Position numbers and translations under genes: made by a program
Shown: positions 26,557-40,200 of the stretch, in pieces
Position numbering within the stretch: position 1 is the first letter of the stretch
Layout: the number at the start of each line of letters is the position of its first letter
The notes under the pieces: model-generated
Database searches by the model: none
What the model saw: only the letters and a program-made list of their open reading frames with translations
What the model was told of the DNA's origin: nothing
Assembly (NCBI RefSeq): GCF_017654505.1
Contig: NC_054559.1
Location: forward strand, 17,942,292-18,006,291
Direction of reading: 5' to 3'
Origin: Polyodon spathula
Lineage: Eukaryota > Chordata > Actinopteri > Acipenseriformes > Polyodontidae
DNA: 64,000 nucleotides

Positions 26557-29548
26557 GGCGCGCACGTGCGGAATCGGTTCGGTTTTGAAATATGTTTTGG
26601 GAATTGTACACAGAGCTGAGTGCAAACAAAGTCAATGTTAACAGAATCAAGATAACAGTGGCAGGTGCCTGCATGGTATGGCTTACTGTGGAGTTGTTAC
26701 AGTTCTGGAAATTGTTAGATTTTTTTATAGTTGGAAAGTTGGCCAGCAGTGCAAAAAATAAACCTGAAAGAGAAGTGTGACTGTAAAGCATAGACTATAA
26801 AGCATGCTATATCTATGCTATATCCTACACAAGAGGGGTAAGTGCTATAGCCTAGACAAGTGAGGCATCCACCAAAGTGCTTTTAATACACACCAAATCA
26901 AGGATTTGTAATGGTAAGTGAGAGCCCTGTGCTTGTAACTGCACAAATTATGAATGAGCTTCCCTCTGGCAATCTAGTCGTTTGTTTCGGCAATATGAAA
27001 CGCAGACAGCGCTTACTGTTTACTTTTACATAGATCAGCGTTGGTTGATTTTACTGTAGAGCAGGAAAAGTATTTGTTTAATTGCTGGTAATATCCACTC
27101 TCTAACAGGAGTAAATGCTATTTCAGTTTACCACGACTGATCCCCCCCCCTTTTTTTTTAAGCTCTTTGTTTCTTCTAATTTAATGGACTTCCTAATGCT
27201 TAATTGCAGAATATTCAAGTAAAGGAGGTGCTTGACACAGAGCAGGCGCAGATGCTTTAACACAAATTCAGTCCCATCAGTACAGAAAAGTTTCTAACAT
27301 TCTGTTCTAGTATATGAACTAACATGTCCTTACTAGACTGCAAGTGTATGTCACATAGAAGACAAGATTACACTGCACTGAAGGCTTAAAAGACTTCTAG
27401 CCATTCAGGTGGGAAAAAAAGTTATGTGCTTCCAGGTTGGGAAATCATTTCAATTCAAGCAATAGAAAAGAAACAATACGATAGTATAAGATCGTTAAAA
27501 AATAAATAAATAAATAAAGCATTTGCCTTCCCTCCTCTTCCTGTACTGTATTAAATATGATTGAGAGAGACAGCAAGCTGCATTGTTTACACTCGAGATG
27601 CGGTTGAGTTACACCATGTACAGTAAAACGAGTCTGACTGCCAGTAATTTCACTCAGTTACCAACATAAGCATAATTTCCTGAAAGCCACCCCTCCTTTG
27701 ACTCCTCCCTCCCCACCACCTTTTGCATTGAGGAACTAACCAGAATCAATATGACTAAAATTTATTCAAATGCCTGTGCCTGTTGACGGGGACAAGCAGT
27801 CTGGCCTCGGTCTCTCCAAACATGTAGAGCAAAGAGTGTACCAGCCTGTGTGTTTGTAGTATGCTGCTCTAGTGTCTGTGTCTTGGAATAGCTGCCTGAT
27901 CTTTGTTAAAATGCTGCTCTACTTTGCCTGCTGAAGGATTTTTTGAAGTTGTTTTTTGCTGCCGAATAGGACCCCTCTGTCTAATGTCTCAGATACAGTT
28001 TTGGTTTAAATACTCTTCTCAAGTGGGACGGCCCATGCCAAAGGTAACACAAGGTACTTGGGGTTGCATTGGGGTTGGCTTTTGTAAAATTGAGAAGTAC
28101 TTGGTTCTGACACTGACATTCGGCTACTGCTTTTTAAGTCAGTCACTTTTCAGTTTAGGGTTTTAGTTCATTTTTTAAGTTTTTCAACCGGGATTTGAAG
28201 ACGTTGTATTTTGGTTAAGACTGCTACATGTAAAAAGGCCTTTAAATGTAGCGTTGCATTGGTAAAGTCGTCAATATCAGACAAACAGCAAGCCCAAGAC
28301 TTTCGGGTGATCAGATTTTTTGGCGTGTGTCACCACAAAAAATATTAACCCTCAATGTCCATGACTTGATCATTGAATGCAATTTCCATTTAAAGGCCAG
28401 GATACATCTATAGAGAACTAATATGACCAAAGAAGACGTGTTTATCGTCATGGATTTATCTGATTCATTTGGCTAGGTTGTCAGTTGAAATTTAATTCAC
28501 AGCTATGGCCAAATCTAGAAATACTGTACTACTGTTACGGCTTCTAGACTTCTGCAATATCATTTTGTAGTTTATTTGATTAAATGAAGTTAAATAAAAG
28601 ATCAAAATTATGTATTATTTTGTATTTTTTTAACTATGTCTCAATCCTAAAATTCTTGGCCATAGCTGTACAGCCTTTGTTTAGGAACAAACTTAGAAAG
28701 TGGTTCAATTTCTCTTTTATACCTATCAGATACATACTTTTGAACTGTCTGGTATATTGTGTAGATTCACTAGCTACCCAGAGATCCTGAGTGCTGCATG
28801 TTTATGTGCACTGGAAAGCAATGCTGATCTAAAACCTGGGTTCCTTGTTCAAACAAAAGCATGTAAAGAACCACTGCCTTAGTCATATCAGTGCGGCTTT
28901 GTGCAAATGTGACCCCGTTCCATGCCATTTCATCAAACCCTCAATGTAGAACAAGGACATTTTATTCTGTATTAAAACCTGCAGTCTAAAGATATTGGGA
29001 CATCAGGGATTTACTGGCTTTTAAGAACAGATGACCAATAAGAAGTCCTTAAGTGTTTTGTTTGTTTGTCTGTGATGTCTGTCAGCATCAGGCTGCTGAC
29101 TTGCTCAACTTCTCTAGCTTTTCGTGCGTAATTTTGTATTGCTGTGGTAATGCAAATACCATGGTCTGTCATGACGTGTTGGGTGCTTCTGTAAGACACT
29201 GATGTGGTCCCATCTCGCTCTTCTGCCTCACTCCTCTTGCACACTCTTGTTCTGATTTGTCTCATCTCCTAGTCATTGATGCAGTGATGTTGATTCACAC
29301 ATTGACAGCGTTGCTATGAGACAGGCAGTGGTCTGTGTTGTTGGGATCTCACCTCAGAGCACTGACATGGCTGGTATCAGCTCTGTCTCTTTTACTGGAA
29401 AGCCTCCAGCCCCCCAAGAGACAGGGCTGCGAGGTGGGCAACACTTTCAGGGACGCTGCCCCAAACACAAAGGTCCCAGGCTTTTAAAAATAGGAAGTGT
29501 TACACTTTTTCTCATCAACTAATATACAGCTGACCTAGTATTTCTTAA

Positions 29549-30048
29549 NNNNNNNNNNNNNNNNNNNNNNNNNNNNNNNNNNNNNNNNNNNNNNNNNNNN
29601 NNNNNNNNNNNNNNNNNNNNNNNNNNNNNNNNNNNNNNNNNNNNNNNNNNNNNNNNNNNNNNNNNNNNNNNNNNNNNNNNNNNNNNNNNNNNNNNNNNNN
29701 NNNNNNNNNNNNNNNNNNNNNNNNNNNNNNNNNNNNNNNNNNNNNNNNNNNNNNNNNNNNNNNNNNNNNNNNNNNNNNNNNNNNNNNNNNNNNNNNNNNN
29801 NNNNNNNNNNNNNNNNNNNNNNNNNNNNNNNNNNNNNNNNNNNNNNNNNNNNNNNNNNNNNNNNNNNNNNNNNNNNNNNNNNNNNNNNNNNNNNNNNNNN
29901 NNNNNNNNNNNNNNNNNNNNNNNNNNNNNNNNNNNNNNNNNNNNNNNNNNNNNNNNNNNNNNNNNNNNNNNNNNNNNNNNNNNNNNNNNNNNNNNNNNNN
30001 NNNNNNNNNNNNNNNNNNNNNNNNNNNNNNNNNNNNNNNNNNNNNNNN
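29549..30048. other. Assembly gap (500 N)
   Basis: Exactly 500 N, a size often used as a placeholder for an unknown distance. The real distance is probably larger: the first exons of pip5k1c, about 150 codons, are absent on both sides, and so are the remaining exons of the gene at 15.6 kb. Confidence 0.95.
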
Positions 30049-30060
30049 CCCGTCCCCCAG

Positions 30061-31135
30061 TATTCTCTGTGCAACGAGCCCCTGATTGAGCTGTCGAACC
30101 CGGGCGCCAGCGGTTCCCTGTTCTACGTCACAAGGGACGACGAGTTCATCATCAAGACCGTGATGCACAAGGAGGCTGAGTTTCTGCAGAAGCTGCTCCC
30201 CGGATACTACATGGTGAGTGGCCCTGCCGTTCTGCTGACTGGAGCACCTGGGGATAGGGCCGGGGTACATTACTGCAGGGGACGAATATTACAATATTGA
30301 AATGTGTTCGGTGGAAGAACCCCCCCCCCCCCAAAAAAAAAAAAGACCATTCGTTCGTACGAAAGACTGTATCAAAAGACGTCATTCGAAGAAGGTTGAT
30401 GCAGTGGGAAATCTTGTGAGCTTGTAGGTCTTCTGCTTGATTGATGCCAAAATAGATCTATATAGCTATTAAGCGTTGGTGCTGTCCTGATCATTTTAGT
30501 AACCCGTTTCAATGAAGCACGACTAGGTGCAGGGCATGAAGAATCCCTTCCCTTACTGGGGATCACACACATGTATATATATAGATAGATAGATAGATAG
30601 ATAGCCTCTTTGGTTACTAAGTTTTATTGATTTTTTTTTTTTTAAATTGTTAAAACAGTTTGTGAAAACTCTATGGAGTTTGAGAAGAACAAAAAAGAAC
30701 ATATACACATCATAAAACAGATAGCAAACTTAACAGGTACAATTTGTGCACACAGTGACTGAAGACAATTTATTTAAGTACGTTTTATATAAGTATTATA
30801 AGGAATATCATTTTAAATTCACAACAAAGAAGACAACAAACCAGTCTTAGTGTCGCTGGCTCCTTTCCCCGTTTCACATGTACCTGAACAGGTCATTCTA
30901 GTTGCCTCGACAAAACGAGCCAATAGGTGATACAAGTCCAGCAACTTCTCCCTGTAATTTGATTAATCTACGTGCCTTTTGAGAAGGCTGGCTAACAATA
31001 TCATGCACAGGGGGCAGGGACACAGGAAGATTGTATGACCAATGCTGCCGAGGGCACACGGACCAGGGGAACACACAAAGAAACATGTGTTAGGATTTTG
31101 CTGCTGTTGCTCAGAGATGACATTGAGTGCAGTGT

Positions 31136-31217
<82 letters not shown>

Positions 31218-34200
31218 CTAAGAAGCAGTATCACTGTACCTGGACCAAAGAGTAAAGGGTGATGGCAAGTGACTCGAGTTCTTGCATCAGTGCATCTTGA
31301 AAACCTAACTGTGTGGGTGTGAAGCTCATCATAGGTTGCATGCTAAAAGCAAGAAGACAATGTTAATACAAGAACTGTAATGTTAATACAGTATTAATAA
31401 AACCACTGAGAGTGATTGCAAACGCCATTACGTAGTCAAGGAGATTAGAGAGAACTCAGAAACCAGCTAGCCAAGCAGAATTAACTAAGTGCATTCTGCC
31501 TTGTTCGTTAATACCAGAGTGGTTTGTTTTTGGTGTTTTTAGGGCTTTATTGGCTTGGCTGCTTTAAGGACAGGCAGAACAGCAGGTGCCTTGGCATTTT
31601 TAACTCTTCGCTTTCCTTTGTTCTGAAATCTTCACAGGCGCCAACCTTAGGTAACTCTTCTTGAAAAACAAGCCCCACATTGTAACTGTGTGCACTCCTC
31701 CCTGGTTAATAATATCTCTCGCAGTGCAGTACAGTTCTTATCCCACTGAGCGGAAGAGACATGCGACCACATAACAACACTGCGCAAAGGAGGGGGAGTA
31801 GGGTCGCTTTGAATAACATCACTGTGCACGGTGTTGGAAACATGCACGTACCAAGATGTGTTTCTGCTTCATTTCTCAGTAGGAGTGCTTGGGTTTATTT
31901 TGTTAATTTAAAAAAAATATATGTTCCTCCTTGGTATAAAAATAAAAAGCTGCTGTTTTACTTTTTGTTGTGAGGCAGGAGATTTTAACTGTCTGGAGAT
32001 TTCCAGGGATCGATCCTCGCTAGTCTTGCTATCAGTACTCTGTATTACAACTACTACAATTTCAAGTGTAGTATTTAAATGATCAGGGGTTTGATGTTCA
32101 ATAAATTGTTCCTCCCTTATAGCTGCATGAACATCTCCTACTGTTAACCGTATAGACTTACTGATGCTGTGATCAGTGCTGGGAGCTCAGAGCACAGTTA
32201 GCAGGGGACTGATTGTTCAAACTCATTTCAATAATAGACCCGCGCAAGGGAAGTTCTGAAAATAGGCACTGGTTTCAGGTCCAGTAGTGTATGAGCTTCA
32301 AGCCCTGTATTTACAGCAGCTTGTGAAATTCTTGGTAAACCTTTTTTTTACTACAAGCTTATTACTTGTTTGATCTTTCTGTTTCTCTGTAGAAATATAT
32401 TTTATTTTGATTTTGTTTTGTATTGTACAGAATTTTTTGAGATTCTTACAGTAAAAACGCACTGTAGAATTTTTTTTTTTTTTCATCCTCATTTGCGGTT
32501 CTGTGACAGATGATCAGATTTACCGGATTGATTGTGTTTCGGTCTTTTCCGCTAACCCCCTATTCTGTCTCTGTGCTTCCCTGTGTGTCACACAAACAGA
32601 ACCTGAACCAGAACCCTCGCACCTTGCTGCCCAAGTTCTACGGGCTCTACTGCATCCAGTCCGGGGGAAAGAACATCCGCATGGTGGTGATGAACAATGT
32701 CCTGCCGCGCGTCGTCCGAATGCACCTCAAATACGACCTCAAGGGCTCCACCTACAAGCGACGCGCCTCCAAGAAGGAGCGGGAGAAGTCCAGCCCCACC
32801 TTCAAAGACCTGGACTTCATGCAGGAACTGCAAGACGGACTCATGCTGGACATGGACACGTACAGCGCGCTGGTCAAGACGCTGCAGAGGGACTGCCTGG
32901 TAAGCTGTCTTCTACAGGGATAGAAATAAGAGCCCCCTTTGCATAGCGGTTTGGTCCATTCCTGGTTTTACTATGAGTTTAATAAGACACACCTGAACTG
33001 GTTACCTATACACTGTGGCTAAGCAAGCTCGTAGTAAAACCTGGAATGGGTCAAGCTTTTTTTTTTTTTTTTTTTTTAAATGGGGGGGGGGGGGGATACT
33101 TGAGGGCAGAGCAGGAAAGTGGGACAAATGGTTGGATGGCTGGTCAGGCAGGCTTAAAGCACTAGGTAAAATTTATATGAAGCTTGTAAGTCAAGCAGAC
33201 GTTTTCTTTGCTAGTGCTGCCTTCAGTGTACCGTCTGTGTTTGAACACACTGCTGACATTGCAAATCACCTTTTTTCTTCTCAGTCTGTCTTGAATGGGA
33301 GTTGAGATTTAACAAACGGATTTCTGCCGTTTTCATCCGTTGGATTGTTCTGGCATGTTTCGATCTTGTTTTTGACTACGTGGCGTGAGAGCGCCGTACC
33401 AGCACCTATCGACCAGCGATTTCACACCCCCGTTTCATGCTGTTTTAAGAGTTGATGAGCGCAGCATTGCGGTTTTGCTCCCCGTCACCCCGCTGTCTGG
33501 CCCTGCTCGTCCCCCTGCAGGTGCTGGAGAGCTTTAAGATCATGGACTACAGTCTGCTGCTGGGGGTGCACAACCTGGACCAGGCAGAGAGGGAGAGTCA
33601 GAGCGAGGGCTCCCAGGGCACCAGTGACGAGAAGAGGCCTGTGGCGCAGAAAGCACTCTACTCCACCGCCATGGAGTCTATCCAGGGAGGAGCGGCCAGG
33701 GGCGAGTCCATCGACACGGACGACACGTGAGTCACGACGAGCCCCGGTCCCGGGTTCCGATAGCGTTGGTTTGCCTCTCCCGTTTTTGAGATGAAGCACC
33801 ACTGGTGCAAGACGGTTCTGGTATCGAAACGTATGTCAGATCAATAGTAATGCATGTTTAAAAGTTTGGATGCTGGAATCGGCCAATGCTGAAGCGAGTT
33901 GTAGTCTGGTCTTGTCTGAGCTGAGCAGGGTTGGAATTGGACCCTAAGGGACAGCACTCGGAATGCAGTCTTTCCTCTTTGTCCGAGTTCTCCTCATGCC
34001 CTGCATGGTCGTGGTGTTAATGGGGCCGTCTACTAATTGACTGTTAGATGAAGGTAAAGCGGGGGCTGCCTTTTGCCTAAGCATGCATGTTGTGTTCTGT
34101 GCTCCATTCAGGATGGGCGGTATCCCTGCAGTGAACGGAAAAGGAGAACAGGTGTTACTCTACGTAGGAATCATCGATATCCTGCAGTCATACAGGTCAG

Positions 34201-37200
34201 GCGTTGCCTTTAATACTGGCATGGAACTCGACCTCCATTCACTTCCAGTCCTGTTTTTCAAACGTTTCTGTGTAATCGGTTGTCTTGTCTCACTTCTTAG
34301 GTTAATCAAGAAACTGGAGCACACCTGGAAGGCTCTGGTCCACGATGGGGTCAGTTGTTTTGTTTATTTGAATTTTGAAGAACTGAGTCGCTGTAAACTC
34401 TGTTTAAAGACTCCAAAAGCATTACATTAAAAACACTATGTAACACAATTTTTGTTCCTGGGTAGTAAGTGTTATTTCCTAATTGCTTATGCCTCAAAAG
34501 TATCGAAAATGGCTATTATTCCCCACAAACTTTGCTTTTGTGACCAGGGCAGTGATATTTCAAAATATCACTATTTCCAATGGGAAAACAGGCAAATGTG
34601 TGTCTTTTTGTTCACAGAAAGTCAGTATTTACAGTATAATCGTAAATCTCGAAAAACTACTCACTTCTAAATCTTTTGTAGTCATTTTTATATTACTTTA
34701 CTATAAATACATGTTAATTTGGATTCATATATTTTTTTCTGACTTTATGTGAACGAAAAGACACACATTTGCCTGTTTTCCCATTGGAAATAGTGATATT
34801 TTGAAATATCACAGTCCTGGTCACAAAAGCAAAGTTTGTGGGGAATAATAGCCATTTTCGATACTTCTGAGGCATAAGCAATTAGGAAATAACACTTAGT
34901 ACCCAGGAACAAAAAAAATAATAATAATTTGTTAGCCAGGGTGTCGCTCCCTTCACTCCTGCTGACTGGTGCACACAGTCCTGTGATCTCATTCTTTCCA
35001 TGGTCTTGATCCCTTCATTAATATATTCATAAAGCTCTCCGTCTCACTGCTGGCTGTAGCTGGAAAAAAAAAGAAAAAAGCCAAAGCACATTAAAATAAG
35101 TGCTGTTGGCCTCGGGTACAAGCTCGACAGGTTTATGCGTAAATAAAGTGTTATTTTATTTCTGTGGGATTACATTTGGGTGAGGTTATGAATCACCCTG
35201 ACTTCTCTTTGTCTCTCTCTCTCTCTGTGCTTGCTTTCCAGGACACGGTCTCAGTGCACAGGCCGAGTTTCTACGCAGACAGGTTTTTTAAGTTCATGAC
35301 GAGCACAGTCTTCAGGAAGAACTCCTGTAAGTACACCCAGGCTGACTGTACATGATTTAGAACTTCTCTGCAGTGTCCGGCACGGCTCCTCTGACTCTCC
35401 CGGTCTCACTGAGCTCTCTGTCCCGGTTCCCTGTAGCGTTGAAGTCTTCTCCTTCCAAGAAAGGGCGGATAGCGCTGACTGTGCCCAGGTACAGCAGCCC
35501 CGGGGCTGCGTTCTCTGCCAGCCAGCTCCTCTCCGAGAGAGATGAGAACATCTACGACCTGCGAGGGGTGCGCAGCTTCCCCACACTGGAGGACGAAGGT
35601 ACCTGCTGATGATTGAGGGGGAGGTTACATTTTAGAGAATGGAACGCAGGATGGTTAGTTTTCTCTGTAAACAGCTTCAATCACAATACTCCACATGATT
35701 CAGCACACATACATACATACATACATACATACATACATACAGTGTGTGTACGTATGTTCACACACCCTACACTTATTCTGAGGATGGAAATAAGACTCCT
35801 AAGTGTGTAGTCAAAAATTTAATGTTCGACATTGCAGGTTTTACAATTACAAGTTCGGTCCTCATTAGGTCACGTGTAGTTGCCTCAAGATTAAAGTTGG
35901 GACAAGCTGCTATTACAAGGGACCCTTTCAACCTACGGGTGCGACGTATGTCACTGGGATAAGGGGATCCCCACGCTGCATGTTTTGAGTTGTAAACAGA
36001 CCCGAAGCTTCGTGCCCCCCCCCCCCCCCCTTTCCCACAGGTCGCTCAGACCTCCTGCCCTGCACGCCGCCGTCCTTTGAAGAAGCAACGACAGCGTCCA
36101 TCGCGACGACCCTGTCCTCCACGTCTCTGTCCATCCCAGAGCGCTCTCCCTCCGACACTTCAGAGCACCCGCGATACCGGTAATCCCCCTCCCTCTCCAG
36201 GGCACAGAGCGACTCACGCATGCATTACATAGCACCCTGTCCACAACGGTCAAGCAAGCTACTGTAAAGTGCTGTGCAACTTTGGATAATGCTTCAAGTG
36301 CCAGTAATTGCACATTTGGAGAATGTACTGTAATACCTAAGTGCTGCATATGTTTATAGAAATGAGGTACCATATGTAAAACTAGAATCTGGGTCTGGTT
36401 GACAGACTGGATCAGTTTAATCAGGGCTGTGCAGGAGGTCACTGGCACAGATTCCTCTGCATGCAAAAGTTTATAGTTTTAAATGTTAACATCAATAACT
36501 TGTTTAAAGGGTGCATAGTAACTGTCTCATTCTCCAACATATATTGTCTACATATTTTTTTGTTAATGCATCAGTTAGGGTTGTTATTAAAAAGACCAAA
36601 GTAGAGAAATGCGATGTTCGGGTTTTCAAGATGGCATCCGTCATAGTGGTCCACTAGGCAGGTCCGCTGCCATGCCATTACAAAAAATATATATACATTT
36701 TTTTTTCTTTCTTTTTCAGGAGGCACACCTCATCAGGGCATGATGGGAGGTAAGGCTGAATTATTTCTTGAAATTTGGGAGCGGGGTGAGGGAGGGGTGG
36801 AGGAGGAGTTACAGTGCACTGCTGTCTTGCCGACTGCCTTGTGGCTCCGCCTTCACCTCGCCTGGGTCTTTGTGTCTGTAGGTCACACGAGGAGGTGCGC
36901 GCGCATGAGGATGAGCAGCAGCAGCAGATCACGGTGGAGGTGGAGGTGAAGAGACCCGACAGCGAAGCCGCCATCGTCCCCGACGCTTCTCCAGAGACCA
37001 GGTGCAGCCTTCCACCTTCTGAGATCTTTCCATCCCTGAATCAGAAGACTCCTATTGCACATACTAGGAGTTTTTAATAAGACGCACCTGAGCTTGTTAC
37101 CTACACACTGTGGCTAACCAAGCTCGTAGTAAAACCTGGAATGGGTGAAACTGCTATGCAATAGGAGTCTTCTTTCCCTCCCTGTGTTTGAATGCACATG

Positions 37201-40200
37201 CACTGAGAACACAAACACTTGCACTTCTTCAGCTGTAGCAGCTAGAAATATGACGCCAGAGAAAGAAAAATTAAAGAAACCAACTGGGTTTCTTTAGTAT
37301 TTGGTAATTTTAGCACGATGGAGTGAAGTCTCAAGGTGAAGATGGGAAGGACAGTGTGTGCTGTGCAATATCTGTCCATATGCCACTTCCTGCTGAGCAG
37401 TCACGCATCGCTTCTCCATGCTTTCACACAGAGAAAGCAGAAGACGTTTCTCACTTGTTCGTACAGTATTTTTAGTACAGGTCATTACATTGAAAAGACT
37501 AGTGTTAAGTGTGTCTGTGTGCTGGGTGGGGTCTATGCAAGTGAATGAAAGCCGCCAGTGAAATGTACATGACAGAATTGGGTCAGGGAGATGAGAAGAG
37601 TGAGAACCACACAGACGCACATGGCTCAGAGTGACAGGAAAGGGGGAGATTAGCCATCTGGCTGGCTGAAATTAGCAACTGAAATCGCACTTCTTGTGCT
37701 TGATCTGGTAATGCAAACCAGCCACACAGACAGGCAAATATTTTAATATTCCCGTACTGTGTGAAGTCAAGACCAGAGGCCAATTAAAATTCTAATTCCA
37801 ATTACAGCAGGGTTCTGAAAGTACAGTTAGATTTTGTTCCATTACAGTTGCAGTAATTTGCAATTATAATTGTGCTTTATAGTTAAAAGTAACACCCACA
37901 CATTAACATGTTTACGCTATTTATTCTAAATAACCAGTCAGTAGTCACTGGTACAAATACAGAAACAGAAACCTAATCAAACGAATGGGGTCACTAAAAG
38001 TGGTTGAAAATCCAGGAGTAATGTTCGCTCAGTGTAACGAGCGAGTGATCTTTAATTGATCAGCCACATGTCTGGTATAATTACAATTATACAGGTGTGT
38101 CAAGGACCAACTACAGTTGATTTCGAATTACACAATTACAATTCACCACAGCTCTGGTCAAGTCCTATGATACATTGCACTGGCTATAGCTTACGCTGTC
38201 AGGGTTCTGTTCATTTGGCTGTTCCTGGGGTTCAAACGCGCCCGGGAGAATTATCTTTTGCAGATCACCTCTAGAAGACGAGGAACTGTTTCCTTCACAG
38301 CATGAAGATGGAATCTGATAATCTCTCCTTCTCTGGTTTTAAAGATCGCATCAGGGACTTGCTTAGGACCTCCTGCCAATGCTTCACCCTCAGCCCACAT
38401 TATCAAATAGAGGTTACTTTATTTATACTAGCCTTAGATCTCAGTATGCTGCTGATTTTAAGTTTGAACCACACATTTTATTGTGTTTGCACATTGTAAT
38501 ATTTTTATTTTTCACATTGCAATTTTTTGTGCTGTTTTCCAGGACCCCCTGGTAAACGAGGCCTCTGTCTCAGTGGGTAAATCTCCTGGTTAAATGAGTT
38601 CATGTTGTCTCTCCCTCCCAGCGAGCCCGCCTCGGCGCCAGGGTCGGTACCGCCCAGTCCGAAGGTGATCGTGGAGCCGGACTGCGCCAGTCAGCTCTCT
38701 GAATCCACCAGCCACGCCTCTGCCGAGGAGGAGGAAGTGCCCGTCACGGACATCTACTTTGTAAGTCCAGCAGGAACTGCAGGGATACAGGATAAGATTT
38801 TAAGATCCGTAACAGCGATACTGTTTTAACTATGTGCGTGTTTCCTTCAGAATTCATTTTCTGTATAGATATTGCATGTATTTATTTGATTTTGTTTTAT
38901 TATGGAATAAAGCATTTTTTTACACCCATAAAAACACCTTAATGCTCAACATTCCTAGAAATCCTCAACATGAGGTTAAAACCGTTGTGTACACTTTCTA
39001 GTAAATGCAGATAATAAATATTCTAGTAATTGCAGTTGATAAGTGTAGTACACATTGCCTATTAAGAGTTTGTTTTTCTTCTGCTGCTGGATAGCTCTGC
39101 TATTTTTTTTCTGCTTTTTTTGCTGTATGATGGTTACTTGACACATGGAATACAGACCAGGGTTGGGGTCAATTTCCATTTTTTCAATTCCAATTCCTTT
39201 TTAAAAATCAATTTCCAGTCCCTTTTTTAATCAGTTCCTTCAAAGGAATTATTTAGAAGGAATTCAAAATGGGAATTGATTTGAAAATTGAAAATTGAAA
39301 TTGGAATTGGTCCCACCTAGCTGCAAGCCAGTATTAGTTTTTAAATAATTTAAACACGGTTAGGGTGCATGCGTTTTTTGAGGAAGCTCACAAAAACCCT
39401 GTGCAAGTACAAAAGAAACTAACCGAACCAAGAAAGCAAGTGATATCCTTTCCGATCCCTCGCTGGCACGCGCGTGGCGCTGTCTTGTGGACCAGGCTCT
39501 GACGCAGTGCAATGGGTTTGGTTTCCACAGGCTCGCAGTCTGGATGACTTGGTGGAGCTCTAGATTCTGAGCTGTGCGTAAGTGGTGTGTGTGTGTGAGA
39601 ACTGCAGAGATGAAACAAAAAGTGTGGATTTTTCTTTTTTGATTTGGGAATAAATTAAACCCTAGAAGGTTTACTCACTGAAGCTGTATCCCCCTCCATT
39701 GGCTCTGAGATTTTTCCAAGATTTATTTATTGGATTGCTCCAGTAAAAGTAGCCACCATTCGTTATTTATATCCATACAACTATCAAACTGCTTCTGTTT
39801 AAAGAATCCTTAGATCTCGTGCACCTATGTGCATCCCTTTTTAGTTTTGTATCTTTAGCAGTGTGATTCTTGGGGGAAATAGTGTCGCAAATTTGCTGGC
39901 TTCAAGCTAAGTGTGCTGAGCAGAACTTGGAGCTAATCGAGGGATGCAGTGTGCATGCATTCCTTTGAATTGGTTTTCACTGCATGCCGATTTGAGAGCA
40001 AACTGTTTTTTCTTCTAACAATTGCAAATAGCAGTTCTGCTTTGTGTTTAAGGTTGGGTGTGGTGTGGATATTTTTTTGGTGTTACCATTAGGCAATTAC
40101 CTCTCCTGTTTGTTCAAGCAAACGCTAGAGTCCATTAAAACCTTTCTGTAAGCAGTTTGGGCTGATCTAATTCTTTATGCGGTGACCCCTGTACAGTAAG

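Larger units (their letters stand above)
22712..29548. other. Intron-like stretch up to the gap, no exon recognised
   Basis: I looked for further exons of the 15.6 kb gene and for the missing 5' exons of pip5k1c (the part encoding the kinase amino-terminal lobe) and found neither. Open frames of 60-100 codons here match nothing I recognise. Confidence 0.5.

Noticed and set aside
29535..30270. Minus-strand frames of 179 and 241 codons
   Set aside because: They run through the N gap and the antisense of the first visible pip5k1c exon.
32503..32946. 147-codon plus-strand frame over a pip5k1c exon
   Set aside because: It is the wrong reading frame; the kinase frame through 32600-32899 is the real one.
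38540..38580. Possible extra pip5k1c exon (ttttccag followed by gaccccctgg, then GGTAAA)
   Set aside because: In the phase required by the flanking exons it meets a stop after three codons.
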